This document shows positions 8,880-18,958 of a DNA stretch of 64,000 nucleotides, in pieces. The stretch is from Halorarius litoreus (GTDB taxonomy: Archaea > Halobacteriota > Halobacteria > Halobacteriales > Haloarculaceae), in assembly GCF_024362405.1 (NCBI RefSeq), contig NZ_CP101454.1, forward strand, positions 2,790,001-2,854,000. Reading direction: 5' to 3'. Within the stretch, counting starts at the first letter, position 1. Every line of letters starts with the position of its first letter. Below the pieces are notes generated by a model. That model ran no database searches and was not told where the DNA came from. It saw only the letters and a list, made by a program, of their open reading frames with translations. Both the position numbers and the translations under genes were made by a program.

Positions 8880-9254
8880 CTACACGACGTCGACCGTCCG
8901 CGTCCGGGGGCCGTCACACTCCACGAGCAGCACTGACTGCCAGCGGCCGAGGTCGAGGTCGCCGTCCCGGACGGGAACGGTGACGTGCTGGCCCAGCAGG
9001 AGCGTCCGCAGGTGCGAGTCGGCGTTCCCATCCAATTCGTCGTGGCGCCAGCCCTCGTCGGGCGCGAGGTCGGCGACGAACTGCTCGATATCCTTTAGGA
9101 GTCGTGGTTCGGCTTCGTTCACCACGACCCCGGCGGTGGTGTGGCGGACGAACACGGTGACGGTGCCGTCGCGGTCGTCGGGGATGGCCTCGTGCACGCG
9201 GTCGGTCACGTCACGAACACAGGTTCGCTCGTCTGTCGAGACGTCGAAGCGCAT
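8880..9254 (-). CDS. YjbQ / UPF0047 family protein
   Basis: A 124-residue member of the YjbQ family; several relatives have weak thiamine-phosphate synthase activity. It shows the family's core FVRHTTAGVVVNEAEPRLLKD (~37-57), the ADSHLRTLLLGQHVTVPVRDG segment (~79-98) and the C-terminal LGRWQSVLLVECDGPRTR. The His and Glu residues in these motifs are the presumed metal or substrate ligands. The length is slightly shorter than bacterial relatives (~135-140). It lies upstream of the photolyase on the same strand. The physiological role is unknown. Confidence 0.9.
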   Translation of the reverse strand: MRFDVSTDERTCVRDVTDRVHEAIPDDRDGTVTVFVRHTTAGVVVNEAEPRLLKDIEQFVADLAPDEGWRHDELDGNADSHLRTLLLGQHVTVPVRDGDLDLGRWQSVLLVECDGPRTRTVDVV

Positions 9255-9278
9255 ACTCGTGGGTGGGGGGCTGGGACC

Positions 9279-9815
9279 TTAGCGGAACCGCTGGAACAGC
9301 ACGCGGTCCTGCTGGCTGTAGACGTTGTAGGTCGCAGAGAGCATCACGGCGACGAAGAACAGCGAGGCGACGGCCGTCAGCCCGAGCTGTGACACCGCCG
9401 GGACGCCGAGCAGGATGGCGACGGTGGTGAGCATCCCGAGCAGGGCGAGCAGGAAGTAGTACTCGGCCCACGAGAGTCCGTAGCGCGGGACGACCTCCAT
9501 GTACACTTCGACCTCTTTCACCTTCTCCTTCAGGGTGACGACCTTCTCCTCGTCGTCGTACTCGACGATGCCGAGGCTGTCGAGCTTCGGGAGGTGGGTC
9601 TGGTGGAGTGAGACGTACACCGATTGCCGTTTGTTGCGCGGCGCCGGGTTCTCACCGGTCTCGAGCGTCGCGACACGTTCCGAGAGGTCTCGGACGAGCA
9701 TCGACCCGCCCTCTGCTTCACGGAGGCTGCGGAGGGTCAGGCGTCGACGGTCGTTGCGCAGGACATCGTGAATCTCCCCCGGGTCGAGCGCCTCCTCCGC
9801 CGGCTCGTTCGACAC
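9279..9815 (-). CDS. Winged-helix protein with two membrane segments (DUF7344-like)
   Basis: 178 residues. The N-terminal ~105 residues form a winged-helix domain (ALDPGEIHDVLRNDRRRLTLRSL, then KRQSVYVSLHQTHLPKLDSLGIVEYDD), a layout common in haloarchaeal regulators; DUF7344 is assigned from memory. Two hydrophobic spans follow (~118-137 and ~143-162), so the protein is probably a membrane-tethered DNA-binding protein. Short termini follow the helices. It is transcribed with the same polarity as the YjbQ-family gene, 24 bases apart. The signal it senses is unknown. Confidence 0.8.
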   Translation of the reverse strand: MSNEPAEEALDPGEIHDVLRNDRRRLTLRSLREAEGGSMLVRDLSERVATLETGENPAPRNKRQSVYVSLHQTHLPKLDSLGIVEYDDEEKVVTLKEKVKEVEVYMEVVPRYGLSWAEYYFLLALLGMLTTVAILLGVPAVSQLGLTAVASLFFVAVMLSATYNVYSQQDRVLFQRFR

Positions 9816-9869
9816 GATACTGCGTTTCCGGGGGAGTGTTATGAAGGTGTCTCTCCGCGCGGCCGACGC

Positions 9870-11855
9870 TCAGGTCAGCCACTCCTCGGGCTTGGTGTCG
9901 TAGTCGACGTCCGTGGCCGCGATGTCGGCCCACTCCTCCTCGTCGAGGTCCTCGACCGAGAAATCCTCGCCGTCGAACCGGATGCGTTTCCCGACCTCCG
10001 TCGGCGTCGGCTCGCGGTCGCGCCGACGTGCCACCTCGATGTCGTGTTCGTCGAGTTCTTTTACCACGGTCTTGAGATTCACCGGCCGGCCCCACAGCTC
10101 GAACACCCGTTCGAGCACCTGCTCGGCCTGCCGAACGTCGAGCATCACGCCGTTGTAGTGGTGCGCGAGCAGCAGCTCGTTGCGGTTCTCGAAGTTCCCG
10201 TCGTGGACCGTGATTGTCGGCTTCCCGAAGTTCGTGAACTGCAGCATCAGCTTCTTCTTCACGTCGCGGTAGTCCACGCTCGTGACGCGGTAGTCGCGAG
10301 AGGTGTGGACGTACTCGTAGGTGAAGTAGTCGTTCTCGTCGACGAACTCCTGGGTGAGGAACTCGTCGAGGAACGTCACGTCGTTGTGGCTCTCGCGGAT
10401 CTCGTACATCCGGTTCCAGCCCGCCGCGTAGTCCACGTCCGCGAGCGCCGCCTCGATGGTGGGGTAGCGGTCGGTGTCGAACAGGTAACGCGCCGTCCGC
10501 TCGAGCGCCTCCTGGCTCGTCCGCTTGAGGAACCCGCGGTTCTTCCGCTGGACGAGCGAGTAGTGGCGCTCGCAGAGCCCCTCGTAGGTCAGCACCTTCC
10601 ACGGATACGTCTCCACGTCGAACTCGCCCTCGCGGGCGGCAGCGAGGCCGTCGGCGTCGACTCGGGGGTCGTCCGGGTCGAGCGCGTCGAGGTGGGTCGG
10701 CACGTCGTCGATCTCGGGTGCGGGCTCGAGCGCCGCGAGCACGTCGTCGAGGTCGACGGTCTCGTGGAAGTTGCGCCACGTCACGCCGTCGACCTTGAGG
10801 AGGCGTTCGAGGACCTCCCGGCGGTTGGCGCGGTTCTCGACGTACTCCCACAGCTCCATGCCGAGCGCGTAGGGGTTCAACCCTGGCGAGCCGAGCACCT
10901 GTGCCATGTGGTCGGCATAGGAGAGGAACTCCTCGTCGGCGGCGAACGCCTCGCCGGTCATCATCTTCGACTCCCAGTAGGCGGCCCACCCCTCGTTCAT
11001 CACCTTCGTCATCTTCTGGGGGGCGAAGTAGTACGCCTCCCGGCGGAGGAGTTCGAGAACGTCACGCTGCCAGTCCTCGAACTCGGTGGCCTTCCCGGCG
11101 TCTTCGTCGTACTGCTTGCCGTGTGCAGTGAGGAACGCCAGCACGTCCTTCTCGGGTTCCGGCGGGAATCCGACGCCCTCCTCGCGGCGCTGTGACTCGA
11201 GCCACTCGTCGGAGAACACCTGCCGTTTCACCTCCTCCGAGAGGTTCAGGTCGTCGAGGTTCGGGACACCGTCGTCCATCTCGGGGGGCTCGCCAGCCCA
11301 CGCGCTGGCGGGCGTGAAGGGTCGGTGCTGGTCGATGTTGTCCTCGAGACACAGCACGTGGTCGACCCACGCCTCGACGTCTTCCCGCGAGACGTCGGGG
11401 TCCTCCATGTACTCGCGGATGGTCTCGCCGTGCCGTTCGAGCATCGCCGCGGCGTCCGGCTCATCGCCGAAGAGGCGGAACCACTCGTTGTGCTTGAAGA
11501 AGTCCGCGTGCGCCTCGACGTGGGTGATGACCGCTTTCTGGTCGGCGAGCGAGTTCGACTCCTGCAGGAAGGCGTGGCTGGGATTGTCGTTGTTGACGAT
11601 CTCGAACGCCTTGCCGCCGAGGAACTGTCCCTGCTTGCGCTGGCGGTCGTACGCCATCCCCCAGCGCCAGTGGGGATAGCGATACTGGAAGCCACCGTAG
11701 GCGATGAGCTCGTTCATCTCGTCGTAGTCGACGATCCAGTAGTTGACGGGGAACGGGTCGAGCCCGAGCTTGTGTGCGAGCGCGTTCGCCTCGCGGACCG
11801 GTTCTTCGAGCCCCTCGGCGATGCGCTGTTTCGTGATGCGGTCGGTGTCGCTCAT
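9870..11855 (-). CDS. spoVR: SpoVR family protein
   Basis: A 661-residue SpoVR/YcgB homologue. It contains the family segments [27 protein letters not shown] (~40-66) and [19 protein letters not shown] (~290-308). The length is longer than Bacillus SpoVR (~470) but in the range of archaeal members. It is the last gene of the prkA-prkA-yeaH-spoVR group and overlaps the upstream gene by an ATGA. In bacteria the homologues yeaG-yeaH-ycgB are induced together in stationary phase and nitrogen starvation. The biochemical function of SpoVR itself is not established. Confidence 0.93.
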   Translation of the reverse strand: MSDTDRITKQRIAEGLEEPVREANALAHKLGLDPFPVNYWIVDYDEMNELIAYGGFQYRYPHWRWGMAYDRQRKQGQFLGGKAFEIVNNDNPSHAFLQESNSLADQKAVITHVEAHADFFKHNEWFRLFGDEPDAAAMLERHGETIREYMEDPDVSREDVEAWVDHVLCLEDNIDQHRPFTPASAWAGEPPEMDDGVPNLDDLNLSEEVKRQVFSDEWLESQRREEGVGFPPEPEKDVLAFLTAHGKQYDEDAGKATEFEDWQRDVLELLRREAYYFAPQKMTKVMNEGWAAYWESKMMTGEAFAADEEFLSYADHMAQVLGSPGLNPYALGMELWEYVENRANRREVLERLLKVDGVTWRNFHETVDLDDVLAALEPAPEIDDVPTHLDALDPDDPRVDADGLAAAREGEFDVETYPWKVLTYEGLCERHYSLVQRKNRGFLKRTSQEALERTARYLFDTDRYPTIEAALADVDYAAGWNRMYEIRESHNDVTFLDEFLTQEFVDENDYFTYEYVHTSRDYRVTSVDYRDVKKKLMLQFTNFGKPTITVHDGNFENRNELLLAHHYNGVMLDVRQAEQVLERVFELWGRPVNLKTVVKELDEHDIEVARRRDREPTPTEVGKRIRFDGEDFSVEDLDEEEWADIAATDVDYDTKPEEWLT

Positions 11856-13165
11856 TCGGAATCCTCCGTACTCAAGACGGTGTAGATGGCGTCGACCACG
11901 TCCTCCTGACGCTGGACGTAGGCGACCGCGACGTTGGCGTCGTCACCGAAGTGCGCCTCGACCTCCTCGGCGTGCGTCGCGTTGATCGCGTTGCCGCTCG
12001 GCTGGGTCTCCACGTAGGCGTGGAGGTTCGCCGGGATCTCCTCCATCAGCGGAATCACCCGTTCGGAGGTGTCGTTCGAGGAGTTCTCGGAGTCACCCGC
12101 GGCGAAGACGTAGCGGTTCCAGTCGCTCCACGGGTAGCGCTCTTCGAGGATGACCTTCGCGAGGTCGTACGCGCTGGAGATGCGCGTCCCCCCACCCGAG
12201 CGAATCCCGAAGAACTCCTCGCGTTCGACCTCCCACGCCTCCGCGTCGTGGGCGATGTAGACGAACTCGGCGTTGTCGTACTTGCCCGTGAGGTACCAGT
12301 CGAGGGGCGTGAACGTCCGCTCGACGAGTTCGCGTTTGGTCTCGCGCATCGACCCCGAGACGTCGCGGATGTTGACGACGACGACGTTCGTCTCCTTCTC
12401 TTCGATGATTTCGGGGTAGCGGTACCGCTCGTCCTCGCGGCGGAACGGCACCTGGTCGATGCCCTTCCGGCGGATGCGCGCGGCCGTCGTCTCCCGTTCG
12501 ACGTTGGCCTCCATCTCCTCGATGGTGTCCCACATCGACCGCTCGTCGCGGGGGAGTTCCTCGTAGGCGTCCTCGATCCACGCCCGCGAGACCGGGATGC
12601 GCTGGTCGCGTGCCCACTCGAACACCTTCGCAGGGCCCCAGCCATCCACCCGGAGGGCCTCGCGGACGTACTCCTCGTCGAAGTCCATCGCGAGCTTGCG
12701 CTTCAGCCCCTGTTTGAACAGCCGCTCGAAGTCGAGCGTGCTCGCCGGCCCCGTGCGCGTGATGTCGGTGAAGTCGCCTTCCTTCTCCTCGGTGACGCGC
12801 TTCCCCTTCGGTTCGAGGTCGAGGCCGAGTTCCTCGTCGAGTTCCTGCGCGAACTCCTCGGGGTCCATCTCGTAGTACTCGTGTTCGCCACCCTCCTCGC
12901 CGGGGTCGCCGTCCTCGTCACCGTCACCGGGCTGCGGCTGGCCGACGGGCTGCCCCACGTCGGGGGTGCCGCCGTCGCCCTGGCCGACGCCGCCTTTGTC
13001 GAGCTGGTCGTACTCGAACGCCGGCAGGTCGACGATCTTGATGGGAATGCGAATCTCGCCGGGGAGCGACTGTCCGAGGTCACCGTACTGGATGAACTCC
13101 GAGAGGTCCTGTCGGCGCTGTTCGCCGACTTCGCGGTAGCGGTCGAGGTCCTCTTTCAGTCCCAT
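11852..13165 (-). CDS. yeaH: YeaH/UPF0229 family protein with VWA-like domain
   Basis: 437 residues starting [21 protein letters not shown]. The first ~180 residues hold a low-complexity acidic and Gly-rich stretch ([17 protein letters not shown]). The C-terminal half resembles a von Willebrand A domain with a MIDAS-like DVSGSM (~265) and later [11 protein letters not shown]. The ATG at 13165 is chosen over a longer frame starting at 13303, because it gives the family's N-terminus and a 10-base overlap with the upstream kinase-like gene. VWA plus PrkA-type AAA+ pairs commonly act together, so an adaptor role for the PrkA proteins is likely (inference). Confidence 0.92.
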   Translation of the reverse strand: MGLKEDLDRYREVGEQRRQDLSEFIQYGDLGQSLPGEIRIPIKIVDLPAFEYDQLDKGGVGQGDGGTPDVGQPVGQPQPGDGDEDGDPGEEGGEHEYYEMDPEEFAQELDEELGLDLEPKGKRVTEEKEGDFTDITRTGPASTLDFERLFKQGLKRKLAMDFDEEYVREALRVDGWGPAKVFEWARDQRIPVSRAWIEDAYEELPRDERSMWDTIEEMEANVERETTAARIRRKGIDQVPFRREDERYRYPEIIEEKETNVVVVNIRDVSGSMRETKRELVERTFTPLDWYLTGKYDNAEFVYIAHDAEAWEVEREEFFGIRSGGGTRISSAYDLAKVILEERYPWSDWNRYVFAAGDSENSSNDTSERVIPLMEEIPANLHAYVETQPSGNAINATHAEEVEAHFGDDANVAVAYVQRQEDVVDAIYTVLSTEDSE

Positions 13166-15432
13166 CGGTAGCTCACCTGGCTCATCACGTGTCGGCTGGT
13201 CAGCTCGGCGGAGGCCTCGCTGTAGTCGAACAGCTCTCTCATGTTCTGCAGGGTCTGTTCTTTCACCCGCGCCGTCTGGGTCCCGGACGGTGGGTCGTCC
13301 CACAGCGAGGGCTCGAAGTCCTCGAACGTCCGGCGGACGTCGTCCCAGTCGTGGCTCCCGAGGACGGTCTTGATGACCGGGATCTCCTTCGGGTTCACAT
13401 CTCCCACGCGGAACTCCTCGTCACGGTTGTGCCAGGCGTGGCGGTTCATCGCCGTGACGACCTTCTCGCGGCGGAACTCGCCGACGCCCTCGGAGGGGTC
13501 GGTCCCCTCGTAGTCGTCGTCGTCGAACCGACCGAGATGCTCGGTCTCGAACACCTTCATCTTCAGGGGGTCCGGCTCGACCGTCTCGCCGCGCTCGTTT
13601 TCGACCGTCTCGCCCTCGGCCCACGCGTAGACGTGCTCGATGTACTCCTCGACGGTCTCCTCGTCGACGCGCTTGTCGCGCATCATCGCCGCGAGGACGT
13701 CCTCCTCCTGGCAGGTGAACACGTAGTTCTTCACGGGGACGAGTCGGTTCTCGTACTCGGTGCGTTCGCTCGGGGCGAACACGGGGGCGTTCCCGAGCGA
13801 CCCCGCCATCGCGTTCAGCACGTCGCGCGGCATGATGACGTCCTCGACCGGCAGCTCGGGGTGGTGGCGGTCGGTCTGCTCTTGCAGGAGGTCTGCGATG
13901 ACGTCCCGCGTGAAGGTGACGGGGATGCCGGCCTTCCCGTCGTGGGGGTCGGCGGCGAACTCGAGGTCGTCCTTCTGTCGGCGGTCGTCACCGTCCTGCA
14001 GGTAGCCGCGGTCGAAGACGACGGCCTTGTCGACGAGGTCGAGCCCCGGCGGGAGGTCGTCGTCGTCGAGCCGCGAGACGACGGCGTACATCGCCGCGGC
14101 CTCGACGGCGTGTGGCGGGAGTTCCCGCTCCCGGGTCGTGCCGTCGCGGCCCCGGACCGCCACCCGGACCGGCTGGCGGATCATCGCGGCGAGTTCCTCG
14201 TAGCTGTCGGCCTCCCACACCTGCGTCTCGTTCGTGAGTTCGCGGCGGATGAGTTCGGCCTCGAGCGAGAGGTTCGTGAGGTACGTGAACTCGTGTTTGT
14301 CGAGCCGGCGCTTCAAGGCTTTGAGCGGGTCGCTTCCCCCTGCTTCGGCGTGCTGGTTCAGTCGCGCTTCGAGGTCCGGGTTCGAGATGATGACCATCTG
14401 CGTGTCGATGTCCATCCCGATGCCCTTGTCGAGCTTCACCGTTCCCTCGTCGGGCACGTTCAGCAGTTTCTGCAGGAGGTCGGCGTGCTGGGCGGCGTCC
14501 TCGACGATGGTGAGGATGCCGTTGCCCTGCGAGAGCACCCCGTCGTAACTGAACGCCTGCGGGTTCTTTCGCCCCCGCGAATCGAGCGCCTGTAACATCC
14601 CGTGCATCCACGAGCCGACGAGTCGCTCCTTGGGCGAGCCGTCGTCCTCGCTGTGGAGGACGCCGATGCCCTGGCCGACGTCCGCGACGTAGTTCTTCAC
14701 GCGGAGGTGCTGCGGGTCGGCGATGGCCGAAAACAGGTCGTCCGTGCCGCGCCGACGGTAGCGCTCCTCGAGATAGTCGTACGCCTCTCGCGAGAACGGG
14801 TCGAGTCTGCCCACGACCCGGATGGGGGTGTGGTCGTCGACGGATGCGTTGATACGCTCGAGGATCTGCTCGCGGACCGACTCCGGGAACACCGTCAGCG
14901 GGTGGACCTGCACCGGCGAGACGTACCAGTCGTCCTCGTCGGGTTCGACCACCTCGCCGTAGGTCATCCCGGTCACCTCACCCGCGCCCGCGATGTTCCA
15001 CTCGACGGTGTAGCGCCGTCCCTCGGGCGTCTTCGAGTACTCTCGGAGGCCGTTGATGAGACACCGCTTCAGCTCGGACTTCCCGGTCGCCGTCGGACCG
15101 TCGAGCCAGACGATCTTCTCCTCTTTGCCGCGGCCCGCCGCGATCGAGCGGAGGTCGTCGACGAACGCGTTCAGCACCTCGGTGTTGCCGAGGATGGCGT
15201 GTTCGCCGTCGTTCGAGGGGTCGTCGAAGAAGCGGTGGCGCTGTTTCTCCTCGCCCTGCTCGACGACCGTCCGGGTACCGGCGGCCTCGATGGCCTCCAA
15301 GAGGTACTTCGAGGCGTGACTCGCCGTGGTCGGGTGCTCGATGACGTGGTCGACGTACTCGCCGAGCGACATGGGGGGCTCGTACGTCTCGCGCAGCGCG
15401 TCGTCGGCCGCGCGGAGGAACTCGTCGCTCAT
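13156..15432 (-). CDS. PrkA-type AAA+ protein, second copy
   Basis: 758 residues. The N-terminal AAA+ ATPase carries Walker [19 protein letters not shown] near residue 110 and a Walker B-like [10 protein letters not shown] near 310. The C-terminal region is PrkA-like ([22 protein letters not shown] and [17 protein letters not shown]). Proteins of this family were first reported as serine kinases; later work on the Bacillus protein points to an AAA+ protease-like activity, so the kinase label is uncertain. It is 6 bases downstream of the first PrkA gene and clearly related to it, but longer and diverged. A paired hetero-complex is plausible. Confidence 0.92.
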   Translation of the reverse strand: MSDEFLRAADDALRETYEPPMSLGEYVDHVIEHPTTASHASKYLLEAIEAAGTRTVVEQGEEKQRHRFFDDPSNDGEHAILGNTEVLNAFVDDLRSIAAGRGKEEKIVWLDGPTATGKSELKRCLINGLREYSKTPEGRRYTVEWNIAGAGEVTGMTYGEVVEPDEDDWYVSPVQVHPLTVFPESVREQILERINASVDDHTPIRVVGRLDPFSREAYDYLEERYRRRGTDDLFSAIADPQHLRVKNYVADVGQGIGVLHSEDDGSPKERLVGSWMHGMLQALDSRGRKNPQAFSYDGVLSQGNGILTIVEDAAQHADLLQKLLNVPDEGTVKLDKGIGMDIDTQMVIISNPDLEARLNQHAEAGGSDPLKALKRRLDKHEFTYLTNLSLEAELIRRELTNETQVWEADSYEELAAMIRQPVRVAVRGRDGTTRERELPPHAVEAAAMYAVVSRLDDDDLPPGLDLVDKAVVFDRGYLQDGDDRRQKDDLEFAADPHDGKAGIPVTFTRDVIADLLQEQTDRHHPELPVEDVIMPRDVLNAMAGSLGNAPVFAPSERTEYENRLVPVKNYVFTCQEEDVLAAMMRDKRVDEETVEEYIEHVYAWAEGETVENERGETVEPDPLKMKVFETEHLGRFDDDDYEGTDPSEGVGEFRREKVVTAMNRHAWHNRDEEFRVGDVNPKEIPVIKTVLGSHDWDDVRRTFEDFEPSLWDDPPSGTQTARVKEQTLQNMRELFDYSEASAELTSRHVMSQVSYRWD

Positions 15433-15438
15433 GGCGGG

Positions 15439-17508
15439 TCAGTCCTCCATCTCGGTCTTGGCGACCTCCGCGCCAGCGAACTCCAGCACCTCTTTGGCCC
15501 CGTCACGGGAGTAGCCCTGCTCTTCGAGGGCGTGTATCCAGGCGTTGCGTTCGTCGTCGTCCATCTCCCCGCTCGACACGAGCGCCGAGAAGTTGATGTT
15601 GTGCTTCTTGTCCTCCCACAGCTTGCGTTCGAGCGCGCGGCGCAGCCGGTCGTTGTCCTGCGGGTCGAACGACGAGCCCTCACGGGCACGCCGGGAGACC
15701 CAGTTCGCCACCTCCTGGCGGAAGTCGTTCTTCCGGTCTTCGGGGATGTCGAGTTTCTCCTCGACGTCGCGCAGGAACTTCTCGTCGGGCTCCTGTTCTC
15801 GCCCGGTAATCTCGTCTTCCACGGTGTCGTCGTCGATGTAGGCCATGACGTGGTCCATGTACTTCTCGCCCTGGCGCTGGATCTCGTCGAGGTCGTACGC
15901 GAGCGCGTGCCGCACGTCCTCGATGGCCCGCTCCTTGTACTCCTCGCGGACCAACTCGAGGTACCGGTAGTACGTCTCGAAGTTGTCTTCGGGGATGGAG
16001 CCGTGGTTCTCGAGGTTCTCCTCGAGGTGGTTGAACGTCGTCAACGGGGAGAGGAACTTGCGACCGCGGTGCATCGAGTCCATGATGGCCTCGGCGATCT
16101 CGTCCCCGATGAACCGGGGGGAGACGCCGTCCATCCCCTCGCCGAGGTCGGCCATCTCCGCGGCCTCGTCGCGCAGCTTCTTCACGTCGATGTCGTCGGC
16201 CTCGTCGATCTCGCCGTTGTACGCCTTCGCCTTCTGGACGACGGAGACCTGCCCGCCGTCGGGCTCCTGGATGCGGGTGAGGACGCCGAACAGCCCGGCC
16301 ATCTCCAGGGTGTGCGGCTCGACGTGGATGTCGGGCACGTCGGCGTTCCGGAGCATCTTCCGGTAGATCTGTGCCTCCTCTTCGTACTGGAGGACGTACG
16401 GGAAGTCGATGCGCTTGGTCCGGTCGTTGAACGCCTCCATCTTCTCGTCGCCCTTCTTGTCCCGGTACTCGGGCATGTTCGTGCGGCCGACGATGACCTG
16501 GTCGATGTCGATCCGTGGGTTGTTCTTCGGCTTGATGGTCTGCTCCTGCGTGGCGTGCAGGAAGTCGTAGAGGAACTCTCGCTGGAGTTTGAGCAGCTCC
16601 TCCCCGGAGAATATCCCGCGGTTCGCGTTACAGAACGCGCCCGAGTAGTCGAACGCTCGCGGGTCGCTCTCGCCGTAGACGGCGATCTTCGAGTAGTTGA
16701 CGTCGCCCGTGAGTTCGGTCTCGTCCTGGTTCTTCTTGTCCTTCGGCTCGAACGTCTCGATGGCCTGTCGCTTGTTCTCGTCGGCGACCAGCCGGATGAT
16801 CTCGACGTGGTTCTCCAACACCTGCTGGAGGTCGTCACCGTAGTTCTCCAGCAGTTTGTCCATGTAGAACTCGCTGGCGGGGTCGAGCGCCTGATCGTTG
16901 CGAATCGTGTAGGGGGCGTCGAGTCGCTCGTTGAGGTCGTCGACGACCCGCTGGCGCTGGGCCAGCGGCAGGAGGACGAGCGGGTCCTGGTTCATCGGTG
17001 ATCGGACCACGTCGTCGGCGGGGTCCTGGTCGCGGATGACGTCCCCGAGGTTGATCCACCGGAACGTGTACATCCGGCCCTCTTCCCGCATCGTGTAGTC
17101 CTCGAAGTAGGTGCGGACCTGCCGGTCGAAGTCGGACTTCCCCGACCCGACGGGACCGAGCAGCAGCTTGATGCGTTTCTCGGGACCCAGCCCCCGGGCC
17201 CCCGATTTCACCTTGTTGACGAACTCGTGGATGGACTCGTGGATGTTCCGTCCGTAGAACGTGTTCTCGCCGTCACCCAACGGGTCCTCCGACGCGAGCT
17301 GGTACTCGACCACGCCCGCGTCTTCGTCGTACTCCGTGCCGTAGAAGTCGAACATGTCCGCGACGCGCTGGTGGGCGTTGCGGGTGATCTTCGGCTCTTC
17401 GTAGCACTCCTGGAGATACCAGTCGAACGACCGCGTCTCGCGGAGGTCCGCGGGAATCGACCGCCGGTACTCCTCGCTCAACTCTTCGAGTGTTTCCATG
17501 TCGCTCAT
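15439..17508 (-). CDS. prkA: PrkA-type AAA+ protein, first gene of the operon
   Basis: 689 residues starting MSDMETLEELSEEYRRS. Walker A is LLGPVGSGKSDFDRQVRTY near residue 115. The canonical PrkA segments GLGPEKRIKLL, AFCNANRGIFSGEELLKLQREFLYDFLHATQEQ (in part) and QVIVGRTNMPEYRDK are visible. It is closer to bacterial YeaG/PrkA than the downstream copy. The reading frame extends upstream to 17661, but MSDMET matches the family start; METLEEL at 17499 is an alternative. It leads the four-gene unit ending with spoVR. Two palindromes lie in the 45 bases upstream of the start. Confidence 0.94.
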   Translation of the reverse strand: MSDMETLEELSEEYRRSIPADLRETRSFDWYLQECYEEPKITRNAHQRVADMFDFYGTEYDEDAGVVEYQLASEDPLGDGENTFYGRNIHESIHEFVNKVKSGARGLGPEKRIKLLLGPVGSGKSDFDRQVRTYFEDYTMREEGRMYTFRWINLGDVIRDQDPADDVVRSPMNQDPLVLLPLAQRQRVVDDLNERLDAPYTIRNDQALDPASEFYMDKLLENYGDDLQQVLENHVEIIRLVADENKRQAIETFEPKDKKNQDETELTGDVNYSKIAVYGESDPRAFDYSGAFCNANRGIFSGEELLKLQREFLYDFLHATQEQTIKPKNNPRIDIDQVIVGRTNMPEYRDKKGDEKMEAFNDRTKRIDFPYVLQYEEEAQIYRKMLRNADVPDIHVEPHTLEMAGLFGVLTRIQEPDGGQVSVVQKAKAYNGEIDEADDIDVKKLRDEAAEMADLGEGMDGVSPRFIGDEIAEAIMDSMHRGRKFLSPLTTFNHLEENLENHGSIPEDNFETYYRYLELVREEYKERAIEDVRHALAYDLDEIQRQGEKYMDHVMAYIDDDTVEDEITGREQEPDEKFLRDVEEKLDIPEDRKNDFRQEVANWVSRRAREGSSFDPQDNDRLRRALERKLWEDKKHNINFSALVSSGEMDDDERNAWIHALEEQGYSRDGAKEVLEFAGAEVAKTEMED

Positions 17509-18054
17509 TCTATCATCCGGCAGAGCCGGGATACCGTCGCGTGACGCGACGGCGATGTAACGGTGGCGCGCGCGCCGGACTCGCATCCGGCGGGTTCCGC
17601 TCCGTACCCCTGTGGCCCCTTCCGGAACCGTGCAGACGTGTGTGTCATGTTTACGTATCACACCCGCGGTGCCGCACGCGGGCCTCGACAGGGCAACGTG
17701 TCAGCGGTGCAGGGCAACGTGATCGAACGGCGTTCGAGCCGTACCGATACTGTATTATAGGTGTGTCTTACAGTAGCATAAAGGTATCTGCAAAAGGCAT
17801 ATAATGCCACGGTCCTCAGCGGGTCCAACACCACACCCTGCGTCGGGTTTTCCTCGCTCGAACACCACACAGTGAGCCGAAGTAAGTCCGAAGGTACCGA
17901 TATCGGTTCGTCGGGCGCCGAGTCACTGCGTTGCCCCCAGTCCGGACCCTGGTGCCGGCGACGACGGCCTCCGTCCTGATGTGGGCGACGACGGCCTCTC
18001 TCGGCACCGCGCGCCAACCACGGGGCTCTTGGCGCCGACCGCCGTAGCCCTGGT
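17509..18054. other. 546-bp gene-free region between divergent genes
   Basis: No supportable gene is present. The region holds the leader palindromes at 17517-17552 and a direct repeat CAGGGCAACGTG at 17689-17700 and 17710-17721, 21 bp apart. An AT-rich stretch at ~17738-17810 includes TATTATA and CATATAATG. The 12-bp palindrome ACCGATATCGGT is at 17896-17907, and a duplicated GGCGACGACGGCCTC lies near 17956 and 17986. It may hold distant promoters of the prkA operon or a small RNA; neither can be shown by eye. Confidence 0.6.
17517..17552. promoter_or_regulatory. Two adjacent palindromes in the leader of the prkA operon
   Basis: CCGGC-AGA-GCCGG (17517-17529) and CCGTCGCG-TGA-CGCGACGG (17534-17552) both lie within 45 bases upstream of the prkA start. 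They may be stacked operators or leader hairpins. Function is inferred from position. Confidence 0.4.
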
Positions 18055-18450
18055 ATGAGCGCCGACGACGAGGAGTTCGCCCCCGGCTGGCAGGTGTGGA
18101 GCGACGCCGACGACAAGCTCGTCGTCGCCTACCGGCCGGACGTGTTCGACGGGCGCGCGTTCCCGGCTGCCTGCATGCCGACCATCTACGTGACGCAGGG
18201 GCGCCGCTCCAGACGCCCGGGTGCAGACCGGAACCCGCCCCCGGGGACGCCGTGGTACGTCACCCTCTTTCTCGAGCCAGACGTGTCGCGCGACGCCGAG
18301 CAGTTCGACGACGAGTCGGCCGCTCGGGAGGGTGCCCGCGACCTCGCTCGCCGGTTCGCCGCCGGCGATATCGACTACCGTGGGCTCTATCAGGTGCCTC
18401 GCGAGGCGTACTTCGCGAAGCTCGACGAACTGACTGGGCGAGACGACTGA
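18055..18450 (+). CDS. Conserved haloarchaeal protein (DUF5820-like)
   Basis: 131 residues with a compact, mixed alpha/beta look: PGWQVWSDADDKLVVAYRPDVFDG near the start, then PAACMPTIYVTQGRR and WYVTLFLEPDV, ending with YRGLYQVPREAYFAKLDELTG. I recall this pattern as DUF5820, a haloarchaea-specific family of unknown function. There are no membrane spans or cofactor motifs. It leads a run of four same-strand genes (18055-20350). The ATG at 18055 is the only reasonable start. Confidence 0.8.
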   Translation: MSADDEEFAPGWQVWSDADDKLVVAYRPDVFDGRAFPAACMPTIYVTQGRRSRRPGADRNPPPGTPWYVTLFLEPDVSRDAEQFDDESAAREGARDLARRFAAGDIDYRGLYQVPREAYFAKLDELTGRDD

Positions 18451-18502
18451 CGGGGACGGCGCGGGCGGGACACTTACGGCAGCCGTGGTGCTACCCTCGA
18501 CC

Positions 18503-18955
18503 ATGTCCAAGGTCACGCTGATCGGGACTCGCCTCGCCGCGGCGGGCACCGAGTTCGTCTACGGTGGCGAGTCTGCCGCCTGCGAGGGCTGTCCATATCG
18601 GGGGCAGTGTCTCAACTTAACCGAGGGACGGCGCTACCGAATCACCGGGGTTCGGGACAACACCCAGACGCTGGAGTGTGCGGTCCACGACACCGGCGTC
18701 CGTGCGGTCGAGGTCGAGCCGGCACCCGTGCGTGCGAACGTCGCCTCGAAGTCGGCGTACGCCGGCTCGAAGGCCGGAATCGAGGGGCCCTGTCCGTACA
18801 CCGGCTGTCCGAGCCACGAGTTCTGCGAGCCCGAGGGCGCGGCGTTCGACGAGGAGTACCGCATCGCCGAGGTGCTCGGCAACCCGCCACACGACTACTG
18901 TATGCTCGAACGCGACCTCACGCTCGTCGAGTTCGCCGCCCCCGACGAGGAGTAG
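18503..18955 (+). CDS. UPF0179 family cysteine-rich protein
   Basis: 150 residues starting MSKVTLIGTRLAAAGTEFVY. It carries conserved cysteine pairs in CEGCPYRGQC (~30-39), ECAVHD and CPYTGCPSHEFC (~98-109), plus a late Cys in DYCMLERD. The pattern matches archaeal UPF0179, a family of unknown function thought to bind metal or an Fe-S cluster through these cysteines. ATG 18503 gives the family N-terminus; a frame-extending GTG upstream is rejected. It ends 3 bases before the cupin gene, so the two are probably co-transcribed. Confidence 0.9.
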   Translation: MSKVTLIGTRLAAAGTEFVYGGESAACEGCPYRGQCLNLTEGRRYRITGVRDNTQTLECAVHDTGVRAVEVEPAPVRANVASKSAYAGSKAGIEGPCPYTGCPSHEFCEPEGAAFDEEYRIAEVLGNPPHDYCMLERDLTLVEFAAPDEE

Positions 18956-18958
18956 CCC

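Noticed and set aside
9624..11195. A 523-codon + strand frame opposite spoVR
   Set aside because: Shadow frame without motifs; the SpoVR frame on the - strand is clear.
17790..17875. A 23-codon frame starting ATG 17803 in the prkA upstream gap
   Set aside because: Too short, with a low-complexity Pro/Ser/Thr composition and no start signal.
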